Shown here: in pieces, positions 1-7,127 of the stretch | Numbering within the stretch: the first letter of the stretch is position 1 | How the letters are laid out: each line of letters opens with the position of its first letter | DNA from: UBA6987 sp045616945 | GTDB taxonomy: Bacteria; Bacillota; Clostridia; Lachnospirales; Lachnospiraceae | DNA: 17,591 nucleotides | NCBI GenBank assembly: GCA_045616945.1 | Contig: JAZLHR010000059.1 | Coordinates: 1 to 17,591, forward strand | Reading direction: 5' to 3' | Made by a program: the position numbers and the translations under genes | Notes under the pieces: model-generated | Database searches by the model: none | What the model was told of the DNA's origin: nothing | What the model saw: the letters and a program-made list of their open reading frames with translations, nothing else

Positions 1-87
1 GTTGCCGGAACACAGTGGGGCAACAAGAAATACATGAACATGAAGCACTTGGAGGCGATGGACGACACCGCCTTCCTGGCTGGCTGA
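1..87 (+). CDS. C-terminal 28 codons of an unidentified protein (partial)
   Basis: Frame 1 is open from the window edge to a TGA at 85-87 and encodes a 28-residue tail ending in DDTAFLAG. I do not recognise the family. It is followed by an XRE regulator and a large serine recombinase on the same strand, so it probably belongs to the cargo of the same integrated element. Because only the tail is visible, even its coding status rests on the open frame and on its position before the next gene. Confidence 0.4.
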   Translation, partial: VAGTQWGNKKYMNMKHLEAMDDTAFLAG

Positions 88-168
88 CCTCATTCAGCAG
101 AGTCTGCAAACAAATTTGCGCATAATACTTGACACTACCTATTGGATCATGACGAGGGAGGTGTTTTT

Positions 169-528
169 GTGAAAATCATTGGTGAACGGCTGAAAGGGCT
201 TCGCATGAGCGTGCAACTCTCACAGGCCCGCCTTGGAAAAACTTTCGGTATCGGTCAAACCAGTATCTTCAAATATGAGCGCGGCGAAGTAACAGTTCCA
301 GCTGAAATTATGTTGAAGTACGCGGACATGTTTGATGTTTCTATGGATTATCTTTACGGCAGGACAGATGATCCTCACGGAATGTATTATGAGTGCAAGT
401 TGCCAAAAATTGAAAAGTCTTATCCTGAAATGGACAAGTTTATTGAAATGTGTTTTGAGCCCGGAACTGCCATGAATGAGAGGTTAAAGGAAACACTCCA
501 CACGATGATGAAGGAGGAAATAGAATGA
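169..528 (+). CDS. XRE-family HTH transcriptional regulator of the left mobile element
   Basis: This 119-residue protein has a Cro/C1-type helix-turn-helix over about residues 5-60 (LSQARLGKTFGIGQTSIFKYERG, then the typical LKYADMFDVSMDYLYGRTD ending). The C-terminal half is charged and unassigned. I chose the GTG at 169 because GAGGGAGGTG lies 6-8 bases upstream; an in-frame TTG at 142 has no such site. Its stop overlaps the ATG of the serine recombinase (ATGA at 525-528), so the two are translationally coupled. It is likely to control the recombinase or the element's excision, which is inferred from position. No convincing promoter was identified: a TTGACA at 129-134 has no good -10 at the right distance. 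Confidence 0.85.
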   Translation: MKIIGERLKGLRMSVQLSQARLGKTFGIGQTSIFKYERGEVTVPAEIMLKYADMFDVSMDYLYGRTDDPHGMYYECKLPKIEKSYPEMDKFIEMCFEPGTAMNERLKETLHTMMKEEIE

Positions 529-2087
529 ACGCAGTTATATACGCCCGTTATTCCTCCGACAGCCAGAGAGAAGAATCTATCGAGGGGCAGCTCCGTGAAT
601 GTACTGCTTTTGCCGAAAAGAATGGTATCACGATTTTGCGACATTACATTGATCGGGCTTTCTCCGCAAAAACAGATAACCGTCCGGAGTTTCAGGCAAT
701 GATTAAAGACAGCAGCAAGAAACTGTTTGACATGATCATCGTTTGGAAACTTGACCGTTTTGCAAGAAACCGCTATGACAGTGCCCGATATAAGGCGCAG
801 CTAAAGAAAAATGGCGTAAAGGTTGTTTCTGCGACTGAAACAATTTCCGACGGAGCTGAGGGCATCCTGTTGGAATCCATGCTTGAAAGAATGGCTGAGT
901 ATTATTCCGCCGACCTTGCTGAAAAGGTTGTACGTGGCATGACGGAAAATGCGCTGAAATGCAAATACAACGGCGGTACACTTCCCATCGGATATGTCAT
1001 TGACAGCGAACAGTATTTTCAGATTGACCCTTTGACTGCGCCATTCGTTCTTGAAGCTTTCAAGCAATATGACGAAGGCGCGACCATGACACAGATTCGC
1101 GATTGGCTCAATGATAAAGGTATCAAAAATACCCGTGGTCAGGAAATGACGTACAACAGTGTTCAGCACATGTTGAACAACCGAAGATACAGCGGAGAAT
1201 ACAGTTACAGAGAAATCGTTACGCCGGACGGCATCCCCGCCATTGTTCCGAAAGACCTGTTTGACCGTGTTCAGAAAAAGATGGCAAAAAACAAAAAAGC
1301 CCCTGCCCGTCATAAGGCAGAGGATGATTATCTGCTGACCACTAAGCTGTTTTGCGGATACTGCGGAGCCTATCTCTGCGGAGAGAGCGGCACGAGCAGA
1401 ACGGGGATCGTGCATCACTACTACAAGTGTGTATCCGTCAAGAAGAAACGCGCAGAGTGCCACAAGAAGCCAGTCAAGAAGGACTGGATTGAGAATCTGG
1501 TTGTCAGCGAAACCATGAAGGTGGTTATGGACGACAAAGCGATAGAATCGATTGTCTCCATGCTGATGGATTTGCAGGATCGTGAAAGTACCAGCTTACC
1601 GCTCTACGAAAAAGAATTGAAGGATACCGAAGCTGCCATTGATAATATGCTCAATGCCATTCAGCAGGGTATCTTCAATAAATCCACAAAAGCCCGTCTT
1701 GATGAACTGGAAGCAACAAAGGATGAGTTGGAAATCAAAATTGCGTGTGAGAAGCTTATAAAGCCGAAGCTTACAGCAGAACAGATGACATTTTGGCTCC
1801 ATCGTTTCCGCAAGTTGGATGTATCCAAAAAGGAGCATCGGCAAATGCTCATCGACACCTTTGTAAACGCAATCTTCCTTTACGATGACAAGATGCTGCT
1901 GACCTTCAACTTCAAGGACGGCACCAAAACAATCACCTTTGCAGATGTAAACACTGCTCTTGAAAGAGCTGATAGCGGTTCGGATTTGGATTGCTCCGGG
2001 GCACAAAGAGAGATGCCTGTCAGGCATCTTTTTTTGTGCCTTCGGACGAAAGTCCTGTTATCGCAGGGCGGGCAGGCCTTTGTCTGA
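525..2087 (+). CDS. Large serine recombinase (site-specific integrase/resolvase family)
   Basis: This 520-residue recombinase would integrate and excise the element lying to the left. The N-terminal resolvase domain (residues 1-150) shows YARYSSDSQ with the nucleophilic serine at 10 or 11, GQL, and the WKLDRFARNRYD arginine block near 74-84. A recombinase domain follows (about 165-265; PIGYV, then NRRYSGEY). Next come a zinc ribbon starting with CGYC at 277-280, a Lys/Glu-rich coiled-coil region (about 350-415), and a C-terminal beta segment (LLTFNFKDG). The start overlaps the XRE gene by four bases. The last 30 or so codons read through a long hairpin terminator, so the extreme C-terminus is probably supplied by target DNA rather than by the conserved protein. 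The size and domain order are normal for Clostridia large serine recombinases. Confidence 0.95.
   Translation: MNAVIYARYSSDSQREESIEGQLRECTAFAEKNGITILRHYIDRAFSAKTDNRPEFQAMIKDSSKKLFDMIIVWKLDRFARNRYDSARYKAQLKKNGVKVVSATETISDGAEGILLESMLERMAEYYSADLAEKVVRGMTENALKCKYNGGTLPIGYVIDSEQYFQIDPLTAPFVLEAFKQYDEGATMTQIRDWLNDKGIKNTRGQEMTYNSVQHMLNNRRYSGEYSYREIVTPDGIPAIVPKDLFDRVQKKMAKNKKAPARHKAEDDYLLTTKLFCGYCGAYLCGESGTSRTGIVHHYYKCVSVKKKRAECHKKPVKKDWIENLVVSETMKVVMDDKAIESIVSMLMDLQDRESTSLPLYEKELKDTEAAIDNMLNAIQQGIFNKSTKARLDELEATKDELEIKIACEKLIKPKLTAEQMTFWLHRFRKLDVSKKEHRQMLIDTFVNAIFLYDDKMLLTFNFKDGTKTITFADVNTALERADSGSDLDCSGAQREMPVRHLFLCLRTKVLLSQGGQAFV
2000..2040 (+). terminator. Long hairpin terminator inside the recombinase 3' end; probable insertion target
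   Basis: GGCACAAAGAGAGATGCCT (2000-2018) pairs with AGGCATCTTTTTTTGTGCC (2022-2040) around a 3-base loop. The stem is about 19 bp with two G-U pairs, and the U-run sits in the 3' arm. It works best on the plus strand. It lies within the last codons of the recombinase, which is unusual for a coding region and suggests an element/host junction. Confidence 0.75.
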
Positions 2088-2096
2088 CTGCGGCGG

Positions 2097-2131
2097 AAAA
2101 AAAGAAAGGACCCGCCGGGAAGCGGGTCCTT
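2097..2131 (-). terminator. Intrinsic terminator of the lysine transporter gene
   Basis: AAGGACCCGC (2106-2115) and GCGGGTCCTT (2122-2131) form a perfect 10-bp stem. On the minus strand it is followed by a T-rich run (the A-run at 2097-2107 on the plus strand). It lies about 50 bases beyond the stop codon of the minus-strand transporter. Confidence 0.9.
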
Positions 2132-2183
2132 AATGCATCTGTCATGCAGCTGAGCCGACAAATGCAGGTGTATGCAGGCTGCG

Positions 2184-3878
2184 TCAGTTGGCAGCGGCTT
2201 TCTTCTTCTCCAGCGTGCGGAGCACGAACAGAACCGCCAGCAGAAGAGCAGCACCGATAGCAAGGCTGATCCAGGCATTCTGGATGAAGCCGGCCAGCAG
2301 GTAGTTCACGAAGCAGACGCCGCCGACGGTGACCGCATAAGGGATCTGCGTGGCTACGTGCGTCACATGGTCGCAGCTTGCGCCGGCAGAGGCCATAATG
2401 GTCGTATCGGAAATAGGAGAGCAGTGGTCACCGAATACCGCGCCGGCAAGGCAGGCACCGATGCCGAGGTAGAACAGGGTGGAATCCTGCGGGAAGATCA
2501 CGCTGACAATGGGGATCAGGATACCGAAGGTGCCCCAGGAGGTACCGGTTGCAAAGCTGAGCACGCAGCCGACCAGGAAGATGACACCGGGCAGAACAGA
2601 GAAGAGACCTTCGGAAGCGCCCAGCATCAGGTTGCCGATGAAGAACTTGGCACCCAGGCAGCCGTTGACAACATTCTTCAGACCGTTTGCAAATACCAGA
2701 ATCGTGATAGCGGGGACCATGTTGATGAAGCCCTGCGGAACGCACTTCATGGCATCCTTGAAGGTGATGACACGGCGAAGCAGATAGTAGATGATTGTGA
2801 TGACCAGAGCGATGATGGAGCCCCAGGGCAGTGCTACGAAGGAATCGGTATTACCGAAGGCGCCGGTGAAATTGCCGGCATAGCCGCTTTCGGCATCCCA
2901 GAAGCCGCCCACATAGAGCAGGGCCAGGAAGCACGCAGCGATCAGGACCAGAACGGGAAGGATCAGATCCATTACACGGCCGCGGGGGCTGTAATCGTTC
3001 TGAGCGGTATTGCTGCTGACGCTGCTGCCGGAGCAATCCTTGTCCAGAAGCGCGTTCATTTCATGGATCTTCATGGGACCGAAGTCGAACTTCATCAGGC
3101 AGACGGCCACGATGAACACCAGAGTCAGCAGGGAATAATAGTTCCACGGAATGGCTTTTACGAAGAGCGCGATGCCTTCATCTCCTTCGACGACGCCGGT
3201 AACGGCGGCAGCCCAGGAGGAGATGGGAGCGATCATGCAGACAGGCGCCGCGGTGGCGTCGATCAGGTAAGCCAGCTTGGCACGGGATACCTTGTGGCGC
3301 TCCGCTACGGGGGACATAACGGAACCGACCGTCAGGCAGTTGAAGTAGTCGTCTACGAAAATGCAGATGCCGAGCAGGAAGCAGGCAAGCATTGCACCGA
3401 CGCGGGTCTTGATGTTCTTTTCCGCCCAGCGTCCGAATGCGGCGCTGCCGCCGGATTTGTTCATCAGGGCTACCAGAATGCCCAGGATGACCAGGAACAG
3501 GAAGATACCGGCATTATCGGCGATCGCGGCGATCAAGCTGTCGTTGATGAGCGTATCCATGGCGCCGATGGGGCTGAAATTCGAATACAGGAAGCAGCCG
3601 AGGATGATACCGATGAACAGGGAGGAGTAAACCTCCTTCGTGATCAGGGCAAGGCCGATGGCGAGAATAGGGGGCGTAAGGGCCCAAAAGCTGAAAGCGA
3701 AACGGCTGTCGGACGTAACGATGCCGAGCCCGTCGCATTCATCGCAGCCGCTGCCGCCGCAATAGGTGCAGGTTGCGCTCGAACCGACGCTGCCGTCACT
3801 GGCGGATACCATGAGGCTGCCGAAGAGAAATGCGAGTGTCACCACTAGGATGAGACTCATGAGACGTCTTCTTTTCAT
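2184..3878 (-). CDS. NhaC-superfamily Na+ antiporter-like transporter, probable lysine transporter (LysW type)
   Basis: This is a 564-residue polytopic membrane protein. Family signatures include FWALTPPILAIGLALITKEVYSSLFIGI, FVDDYFNCLTVGSVM, LIDATAAPVCMIAPISSWAA, SFATGTSWGTFGILIPI and FGDHCSPISDTT, all typical of NhaC-type transporters. NhaC relatives under lysine riboswitches have been proposed as lysine transporters (LysW), and this gene has such a leader, so lysine import or exchange with Na+/H+ is the preferred role. Residues 1-26 look like a signal peptide or first helix (RRR, hydrophobic core, VSA). Residues 37-52 carry two tandem CxxCxGxG motifs before the first conserved helix. I chose the ATG at 3878 because GGAGGAAG precedes it; the in-frame TTG at 3893 overlaps that site. 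The gene is monocistronic, with its own promoter and terminator. Confidence 0.9.
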   Translation of the reverse strand: MKRRRLMSLILVVTLAFLFGSLMVSASDGSVGSSATCTYCGGSGCDECDGLGIVTSDSRFAFSFWALTPPILAIGLALITKEVYSSLFIGIILGCFLYSNFSPIGAMDTLINDSLIAAIADNAGIFLFLVILGILVALMNKSGGSAAFGRWAEKNIKTRVGAMLACFLLGICIFVDDYFNCLTVGSVMSPVAERHKVSRAKLAYLIDATAAPVCMIAPISSWAAAVTGVVEGDEGIALFVKAIPWNYYSLLTLVFIVAVCLMKFDFGPMKIHEMNALLDKDCSGSSVSSNTAQNDYSPRGRVMDLILPVLVLIAACFLALLYVGGFWDAESGYAGNFTGAFGNTDSFVALPWGSIIALVITIIYYLLRRVITFKDAMKCVPQGFINMVPAITILVFANGLKNVVNGCLGAKFFIGNLMLGASEGLFSVLPGVIFLVGCVLSFATGTSWGTFGILIPIVSVIFPQDSTLFYLGIGACLAGAVFGDHCSPISDTTIMASAGASCDHVTHVATQIPYAVTVGGVCFVNYLLAGFIQNAWISLAIGAALLLAVLFVLRTLEKKKAAAN

Positions 3879-3891
3879 AAAAACTTCCTCC

Positions 3892-3925
3892 AAAAAAAAT
3901 TAGCCATGATATCTATCATGACTAA
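3892..3925 (-). terminator. Riboswitch expression platform: intrinsic terminator
   Basis: On the minus strand TTAGTCATGAT (3925-3915) pairs with ATCATGGCTAA (3910-3900) through one G-U pair. Eight U residues (3899-3892) follow, and then the GGAGGA ribosome-binding site. An upstream TCATGAC within the aptamer's closing region (about 3954-3948) can alternatively pair with GTCATGA of the 5' arm, so an antiterminator is plausible. This predicts that lysine binding shuts off transcription. Confidence 0.85.
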
Positions 3926-3944
3926 ACACGCAAAAACATCGGGC

Positions 3945-4122
3945 TTTGTCATGACAGCGCTCCGCACCGGTTCGGTGCGACAGTCCAGGAGATATTGTCC
4001 CGAGAACCAGCCGGAAGACCATACAGGCGGTGAACCGACTTCGGCGGCCTTGCCCTTCCCGCGTCCCGACCCTGCAGTCCTGGAACACGGTACTCATCGC
4101 AGCCGCGCCTCTATCAAAAACC
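3945..4122 (-). ncRNA. Lysine riboswitch (L box) aptamer
   Basis: Read on the minus strand, the leader contains the conserved order of the lysine aptamer. It starts with GATAGAGGCGC (from 4115), then GATGAGTA, GGACTGCAGGG, GCCGAAG, CGGCTGGTTCTCGGGA and CCTGGACTGTC. A P5-like hairpin GCACCGAACCGGTGC follows, and then GGAGCGCTGTC, which closes P1 against GATAG. The predicted start of transcription (about 4123) falls immediately before the aptamer, and a terminator follows it. Assignment is by recognition of the consensus; a covariance search would settle it. Confidence 0.92.
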
Positions 4123-4129
4123 GATATGG

Positions 4130-4158
4130 AATATAGCACCCTCAGAATGACTTGTCAA
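4130..4158 (-). promoter_or_regulatory. Sigma-A promoter of the lysine-riboswitch transporter
   Basis: On the minus strand a perfect TTGACA (4158-4153) is followed after 17 bases by TATATT (4135-4130). The predicted start at about 4123 leaves only a few bases before the riboswitch aptamer. Confidence 0.85.
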
Positions 4159-4236
4159 TAGCTGCTTTCCATTATTTCATACTTTATTATTATAAAAAGG
4201 AATGGAACACGCAAAAAGCCCGGTTATCGGCTCCTG

Positions 4237-4265
4237 TAGACAGGCCCTGCGGGAAGCGTTATAAT
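4237..4265 (+). promoter_or_regulatory. Promoter of the HAD hydrolase gene
   Basis: TAGACA (4237-4242), a 17-base spacer and TATAAT (4260-4265) lie about 40 bases upstream of the ATG. It is divergent from the lysine transporter promoter, with about 80 bases between the two -35 elements. Confidence 0.75.
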
Positions 4266-4306
4266 GCGGGAAAAAGTATTTGCGGGAAAGGATCACGGAG
4301 GAAGAA

Positions 4307-5026
4307 ATGATCAAATGCGTTCTTTGGGATATCGACGGGACCTTGCTGGATTTTCTGGCGGCGGAAGCGGCCGGAATCCGCAGCTGTTTCCGGATCTTCG
4401 GGCTGGGAGAGTGCAGCGATGCGATGCTGCGGACCTATTCCGCGATCAATGTGCGATATTGGGAAAAGCTGGAACGCGGTGAAATGACAAAGCCGGAGAT
4501 ACTGGTCGGCCGGTTCCGTGAGTTCCTGGGACAATATGGCTTGGACTGCTCCGTTGCGGAGGCCTTCAACGTGGAATATCAGCTGCGTTTGGGAGATACG
4601 GTATGCTTTATGCCCTATGCGGAGGAAGTATTGCAGCGCCTTCGGGGAAAGGTGATCCAGTGCGCCGTCACGAACGGAACGAAGATCGCGCAGAATATCA
4701 AGTTCCGTAAGTCCGGACTGGACAGGATCTTTGACAGAGTCTTCATCTCGGAGGAGGTCGGGTTCGAAAAGCCGCGAAAGGAGTTCTTTGAGGCGATTTT
4801 TCAGGCATTTCCCGCGCTGCAGCCGCAGGAAATGATGATCGTCGGAGATTCCCTGACCAGTGATATCCCCGGCGGGGTGCAGGCGGGGCTGGTCAGCTGC
4901 TGGTTCAATCCGGGCGGCAGGGAAAATACATCCCCCTATCTGCCGGATCATGAGATACGCGATCTGCGGGAGGTAATTGCTGTTTTGGAGGCCGAAGGGG
5001 CCCTGCAGCCGAAAAATGTGCCGTGA
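4307..5026 (+). CDS. HAD-superfamily hydrolase, YjjG/YfnB-like 5'-nucleotidase
   Basis: This 239-residue cytoplasmic protein has all four HAD motifs. Motif I is DIDGTLLDF, with nucleophile D8 and acid/base D10. Motif II is T122 in VTNGT, motif III is K155 in GFEKPRKEFF, and motif IV is VGDSLTSDI with D181 and D186. The TNGT plus EKPRKEFF pattern and the length match YjjG-type nucleotidases, which dephosphorylate (often non-canonical) pyrimidine nucleotides; the substrate here is inferred. The ATG at 4307 is preceded by GGAGGAAG at 4297-4304. An upstream in-frame TTG at 4280 lacks a ribosome-binding site. The gene appears to be monocistronic, as the next gene has its own promoter. Confidence 0.88.
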   Translation: MIKCVLWDIDGTLLDFLAAEAAGIRSCFRIFGLGECSDAMLRTYSAINVRYWEKLERGEMTKPEILVGRFREFLGQYGLDCSVAEAFNVEYQLRLGDTVCFMPYAEEVLQRLRGKVIQCAVTNGTKIAQNIKFRKSGLDRIFDRVFISEEVGFEKPRKEFFEAIFQAFPALQPQEMMIVGDSLTSDIPGGVQAGLVSCWFNPGGRENTSPYLPDHEIRDLREVIAVLEAEGALQPKNVP

Positions 5027-5046
5027 TGCGGTCGCACGGGAAACGC

Positions 5047-5076
5047 TTGACGCGGACAGGCAGTGTGCTGTAAAAT
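5047..5076 (+). promoter_or_regulatory. Promoter of the PAP2 phosphatase gene
   Basis: TTGACG (5047-5052) and TAAAAT (5071-5076) are separated by 18 bases, about 60 bases before the start codon. The -10 is one base off consensus and the spacer slightly long. Confidence 0.55.
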
Positions 5077-5135
5077 CAAACTGGGTAGCGTGACCCGGTC
5101 TGCATCGCGCGGGCACGCGGAAAGGAATGCTGCGT

Positions 5136-5819
5136 ATGAAGAAAATCAAATACAAAGAGGGATTTATCATGGCCGGATTGATGTTGATCATCGTACTGGT
5201 CTATTCTCTGGCAGTGATGAAGCTGGATGTGGAAGCGATCGGACCGGAGGGGAGCCGGGTCGGCTTTTCTCACCTGAACGGTGCCTTAAATAAGCTCATC
5301 GGATATCATCCTTTCTGGCACAGGCTGGCGGATATCCTTGCCTGGGCCTCGTTCCTGACGGTCGGCCTTTTTGCGGCGATCGGCATGCTTCAGCTGGTCA
5401 AGCGCAAAAATCTGTGGAAGGTGGACCGGCAAATCCTTGCTCTTGGCAGCCTTTTCCTGACCGTATTCATCCTCTATATCGTTTTCGGCAAGATCCCGAT
5501 CAACTACCGCCCGATCATTCTTCCCGATGAGGGCGCTCTGGAGCCTTCCTTCCCTTCGTCTCATACCATGATGGCCTGCACGGTCTTCGGCGGTGTGTTC
5601 CTGGTGCTGAAGGACTACGTGCGGGACAAAAAACTTCGGAAGAAGATGCGCATCTTCTGCCTCGCAATGGCGGTTTTGATGACGCTGGCCCGTATGCTGG
5701 CCGGTATCCATTGGTTTTCGGATATCTTCGGCGGCGTGCTCATTGCAGCTTTCCTGCTGACTCTTTTTGACGCGGTCCTGTGGGAGATCCGTGAGGACAG
5801 AGCCGCGGGCGGGAAATAA
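5136..5819 (+). CDS. PAP2-family membrane phosphatase
   Basis: This 227-residue membrane protein has about five or six hydrophobic helices (for example residues 10-30, 66-86, 101-118, 144-158 and 174-190). The three PAP2 phosphatase blocks are present. Block 1 is K119-IPINY-R125-P126, one residue shorter than the canonical spacing. Block 2 is PSSHT (140-144) with H143. Block 3 is R186-MLAGI-H192-WFS-D196. The family dephosphorylates lipid phosphates such as undecaprenyl pyrophosphate or phosphatidic acid with the active site on the outer face; the substrate cannot be assigned. I preferred the ATG at 5136 because AAAGGA lies 9 bases upstream; the ATG at 5127 would abut it. Confidence 0.87.
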   Translation: MKKIKYKEGFIMAGLMLIIVLVYSLAVMKLDVEAIGPEGSRVGFSHLNGALNKLIGYHPFWHRLADILAWASFLTVGLFAAIGMLQLVKRKNLWKVDRQILALGSLFLTVFILYIVFGKIPINYRPIILPDEGALEPSFPSSHTMMACTVFGGVFLVLKDYVRDKKLRKKMRIFCLAMAVLMTLARMLAGIHWFSDIFGGVLIAAFLLTLFDAVLWEIREDRAAGGK

Positions 5820-5847
5820 AAAGGCGGCAGCGGCCTGTTTTGTCCTG

Positions 5848-5868
5848 AAAACCGGAAATACGGTTTTT
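5848..5868 (+). terminator. Weak terminator after the PAP2 gene
   Basis: AAAACCG and CGGTTTT form a 7-bp stem around a 6-base loop, ending in a short T-run. The stem is AT-rich, so it may be weak. It lies just ahead of the tRNA promoter. Confidence 0.4.
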
Positions 5869-5882
5869 CCTGAAAAAAGTGC

Positions 5883-5910
5883 TTGCATTTTTCTGCAAAT
5901 GTGGTATAGT
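5883..5910 (+). promoter_or_regulatory. Promoter of tRNA-Ala
   Basis: TTGCAT (5883-5888), a 16-base spacer and TATAGT (5905-5910) lie 11 bases before the mature tRNA 5' end. Confidence 0.7.
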
Positions 5911-5921
5911 ACTCCTCGCTT

Positions 5922-5994
5922 GGGGCATTAGCGCAGCTGGGAGCGCGCCACACTGGCAGTGTGGAGGTCAGGGGTTCGAATCCCCTATGCTCCA
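5922..5994 (+). tRNA. tRNA-Ala (anticodon GGC)
   Basis: A 73-base cloverleaf can be folded by eye. The acceptor stem is GGGGCAT/ATGCTCC with one G-U pair. The D arm is GCGC-AGCTGGGA-GCGC. The anticodon stem CCACA/TGTGG encloses loop CTGGCAG with anticodon GGC. The T arm is AGGGG-TTCGAAT-CCCCT, and the discriminator base is A. The 3' CCA is not encoded: TCC and a T-run follow. Neighbouring genes are protein-coding, so it is an isolated tRNA gene with its own promoter. No repeat of its 3' end was seen nearby to suggest use as an integration site. Confidence 0.95.
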
Positions 5995-6028
5995 TCCTTT
6001 TTTTGTTCCTGATCCGGAAAGCGGGTCG

Positions 6029-6063
6029 GCAGCCGGTACGTTCGGCCGCCGGCCTGCTTTTTT
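6029..6063 (+). terminator. Terminator downstream of tRNA-Ala
   Basis: GCAGCCGG (6029-6036) pairs with CCGGCCTGC (6049-6057) with one bulged base, and six T residues follow. Confidence 0.65.
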
Positions 6064-6128
6064 GACGCCTGCTTTTTCTGCCAAAGTGGGGGAAAAATAC
6101 CGGGACAGTGCCTGCAAACGGGGCATAT

Positions 6129-6157
6129 TTGACATTTTTGCGGAAATAGTGTATAAA
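6129..6157 (+). promoter_or_regulatory. Promoter of the SMP-30/MBL operon
   Basis: A perfect TTGACA (6129-6134), a 17-base spacer and TATAAA (6152-6157) lie about 55 bases before the SMP-30 gene's start. Confidence 0.8.
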
Positions 6158-6212
6158 AGTGGGGATATCGGTAAAAAAATGCTCTCTGATCGAAAGCACA
6201 GGAGGTATTGTG

Positions 6213-7094
6213 ATGGAACACTATGAAGCAAAGCTTTGGACCGACTGCGGTGCCGAGCTGTGCGAAGGACCGGTATATGATGAACGGAAGAACCGGCTGT
6301 ATTGGATCGATATCAATGGGCATCGGATCTACCGTCATGACTTTGCTTCCGGCCAGCGGAAGGAATGGGATACGGAAAAGAAGGTCGGCTGCATCGTCCT
6401 GGGAGAAGACGGGGAGGTGTATGCCGGGCTTGCGGACGGGCTGTACCGGATCCATGAGGACGGCAGCCGCGAAAAATTTGCTTCTCTGGCGGGACTGGAC
6501 GATACCAAGCGCCTGAATGACGGCAAATGCGCCCCGGACGGCCTGTGGATGGTAGGCGGCCAGATCCTGAAACGGCCGACCACGGAAGCGTACCTGTACG
6601 CCGTGAAGCCGGACGGAAGCTCCGAAGCGGTGCTGGAGGGCGTGAACTGCTCGAACGGTCTGGCCTGGAATGCCGCAGGAGATACCTTTTACTATGTGGA
6701 TTCCCGCTCCTGGGAAGAAAGCTATATCCGTGCCTTTGATTATGAAAAAGGGACCGGGAAGCTGAGCCGGATGCGGATCGTGCGGGAATTCCCCCCGGAA
6801 ACTACACCGGACGGCTCATTGGTGCCGGATGGGATGACTATCGACGCCGAGGATATGCTTTGGGTCGCGCTCTGGAACAGACGCCGTTTGCTGCGCATCC
6901 GTCCGGCGGACGGAGAGATCCTGGCGGAGATTACCGTTCCCGTTGCCAAGGCTACCTGCGCCGTGTTCGGCGGAGCGGATCTTAAGACCCTGTTTATCAG
7001 TACGGCGGCCGATGCGAAGGCCGGCCGGGGCGGGTGCATTTTCACCTGCGAACTGCCTGTGGGCGGCAGACCGATCGATCGGTTTCATGCCTGA
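6213..7094 (+). CDS. SMP-30/gluconolactonase/LRE-family lactonase-like protein
   Basis: This 293-residue protein is expected to be a six-bladed beta-propeller metal-dependent lactonase of sugar-acid metabolism. The metal ligands of the family are recognisable: E18 in CEGPVYD, N102 in KRLNDGK, N148 in NCSNGLAW and D206 in LVPDGMTID. Repeated aromatic-rich blades (LYWIDI, LWVALW) fit the fold. The ATG at 6213 has AGGAGG at 6199-6204. There is no signal peptide, so it is cytoplasmic. An MBL-fold hydrolase follows after 33 bases and ends at a shared terminator, so the two form an operon. The substrate is not evident, because no sugar transporter or kinase is nearby. Confidence 0.9.
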   Translation: MEHYEAKLWTDCGAELCEGPVYDERKNRLYWIDINGHRIYRHDFASGQRKEWDTEKKVGCIVLGEDGEVYAGLADGLYRIHEDGSREKFASLAGLDDTKRLNDGKCAPDGLWMVGGQILKRPTTEAYLYAVKPDGSSEAVLEGVNCSNGLAWNAAGDTFYYVDSRSWEESYIRAFDYEKGTGKLSRMRIVREFPPETTPDGSLVPDGMTIDAEDMLWVALWNRRRLLRIRPADGEILAEITVPVAKATCAVFGGADLKTLFISTAADAKAGRGGCIFTCELPVGGRPIDRFHA

Positions 7095-7127
7095 AATCAT
7101 TCAAAACTCAAACGGAAGGGAGATCGT

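Noticed and set aside
2172..3848. 558-codon open frame on the plus strand opposite the lysine transporter
   Set aside because: Its translation is a low-complexity Asp/Gly/Gln/Ala-rich string with no domain. The minus strand has a clear transporter, promoter, riboswitch and terminator.
5922..5994. tRNA-Ala as attachment site for one of the elements
   Set aside because: No duplicated tRNA 3' end or integrase is adjacent; both recombinase genes lie kilobases away at other junctions.
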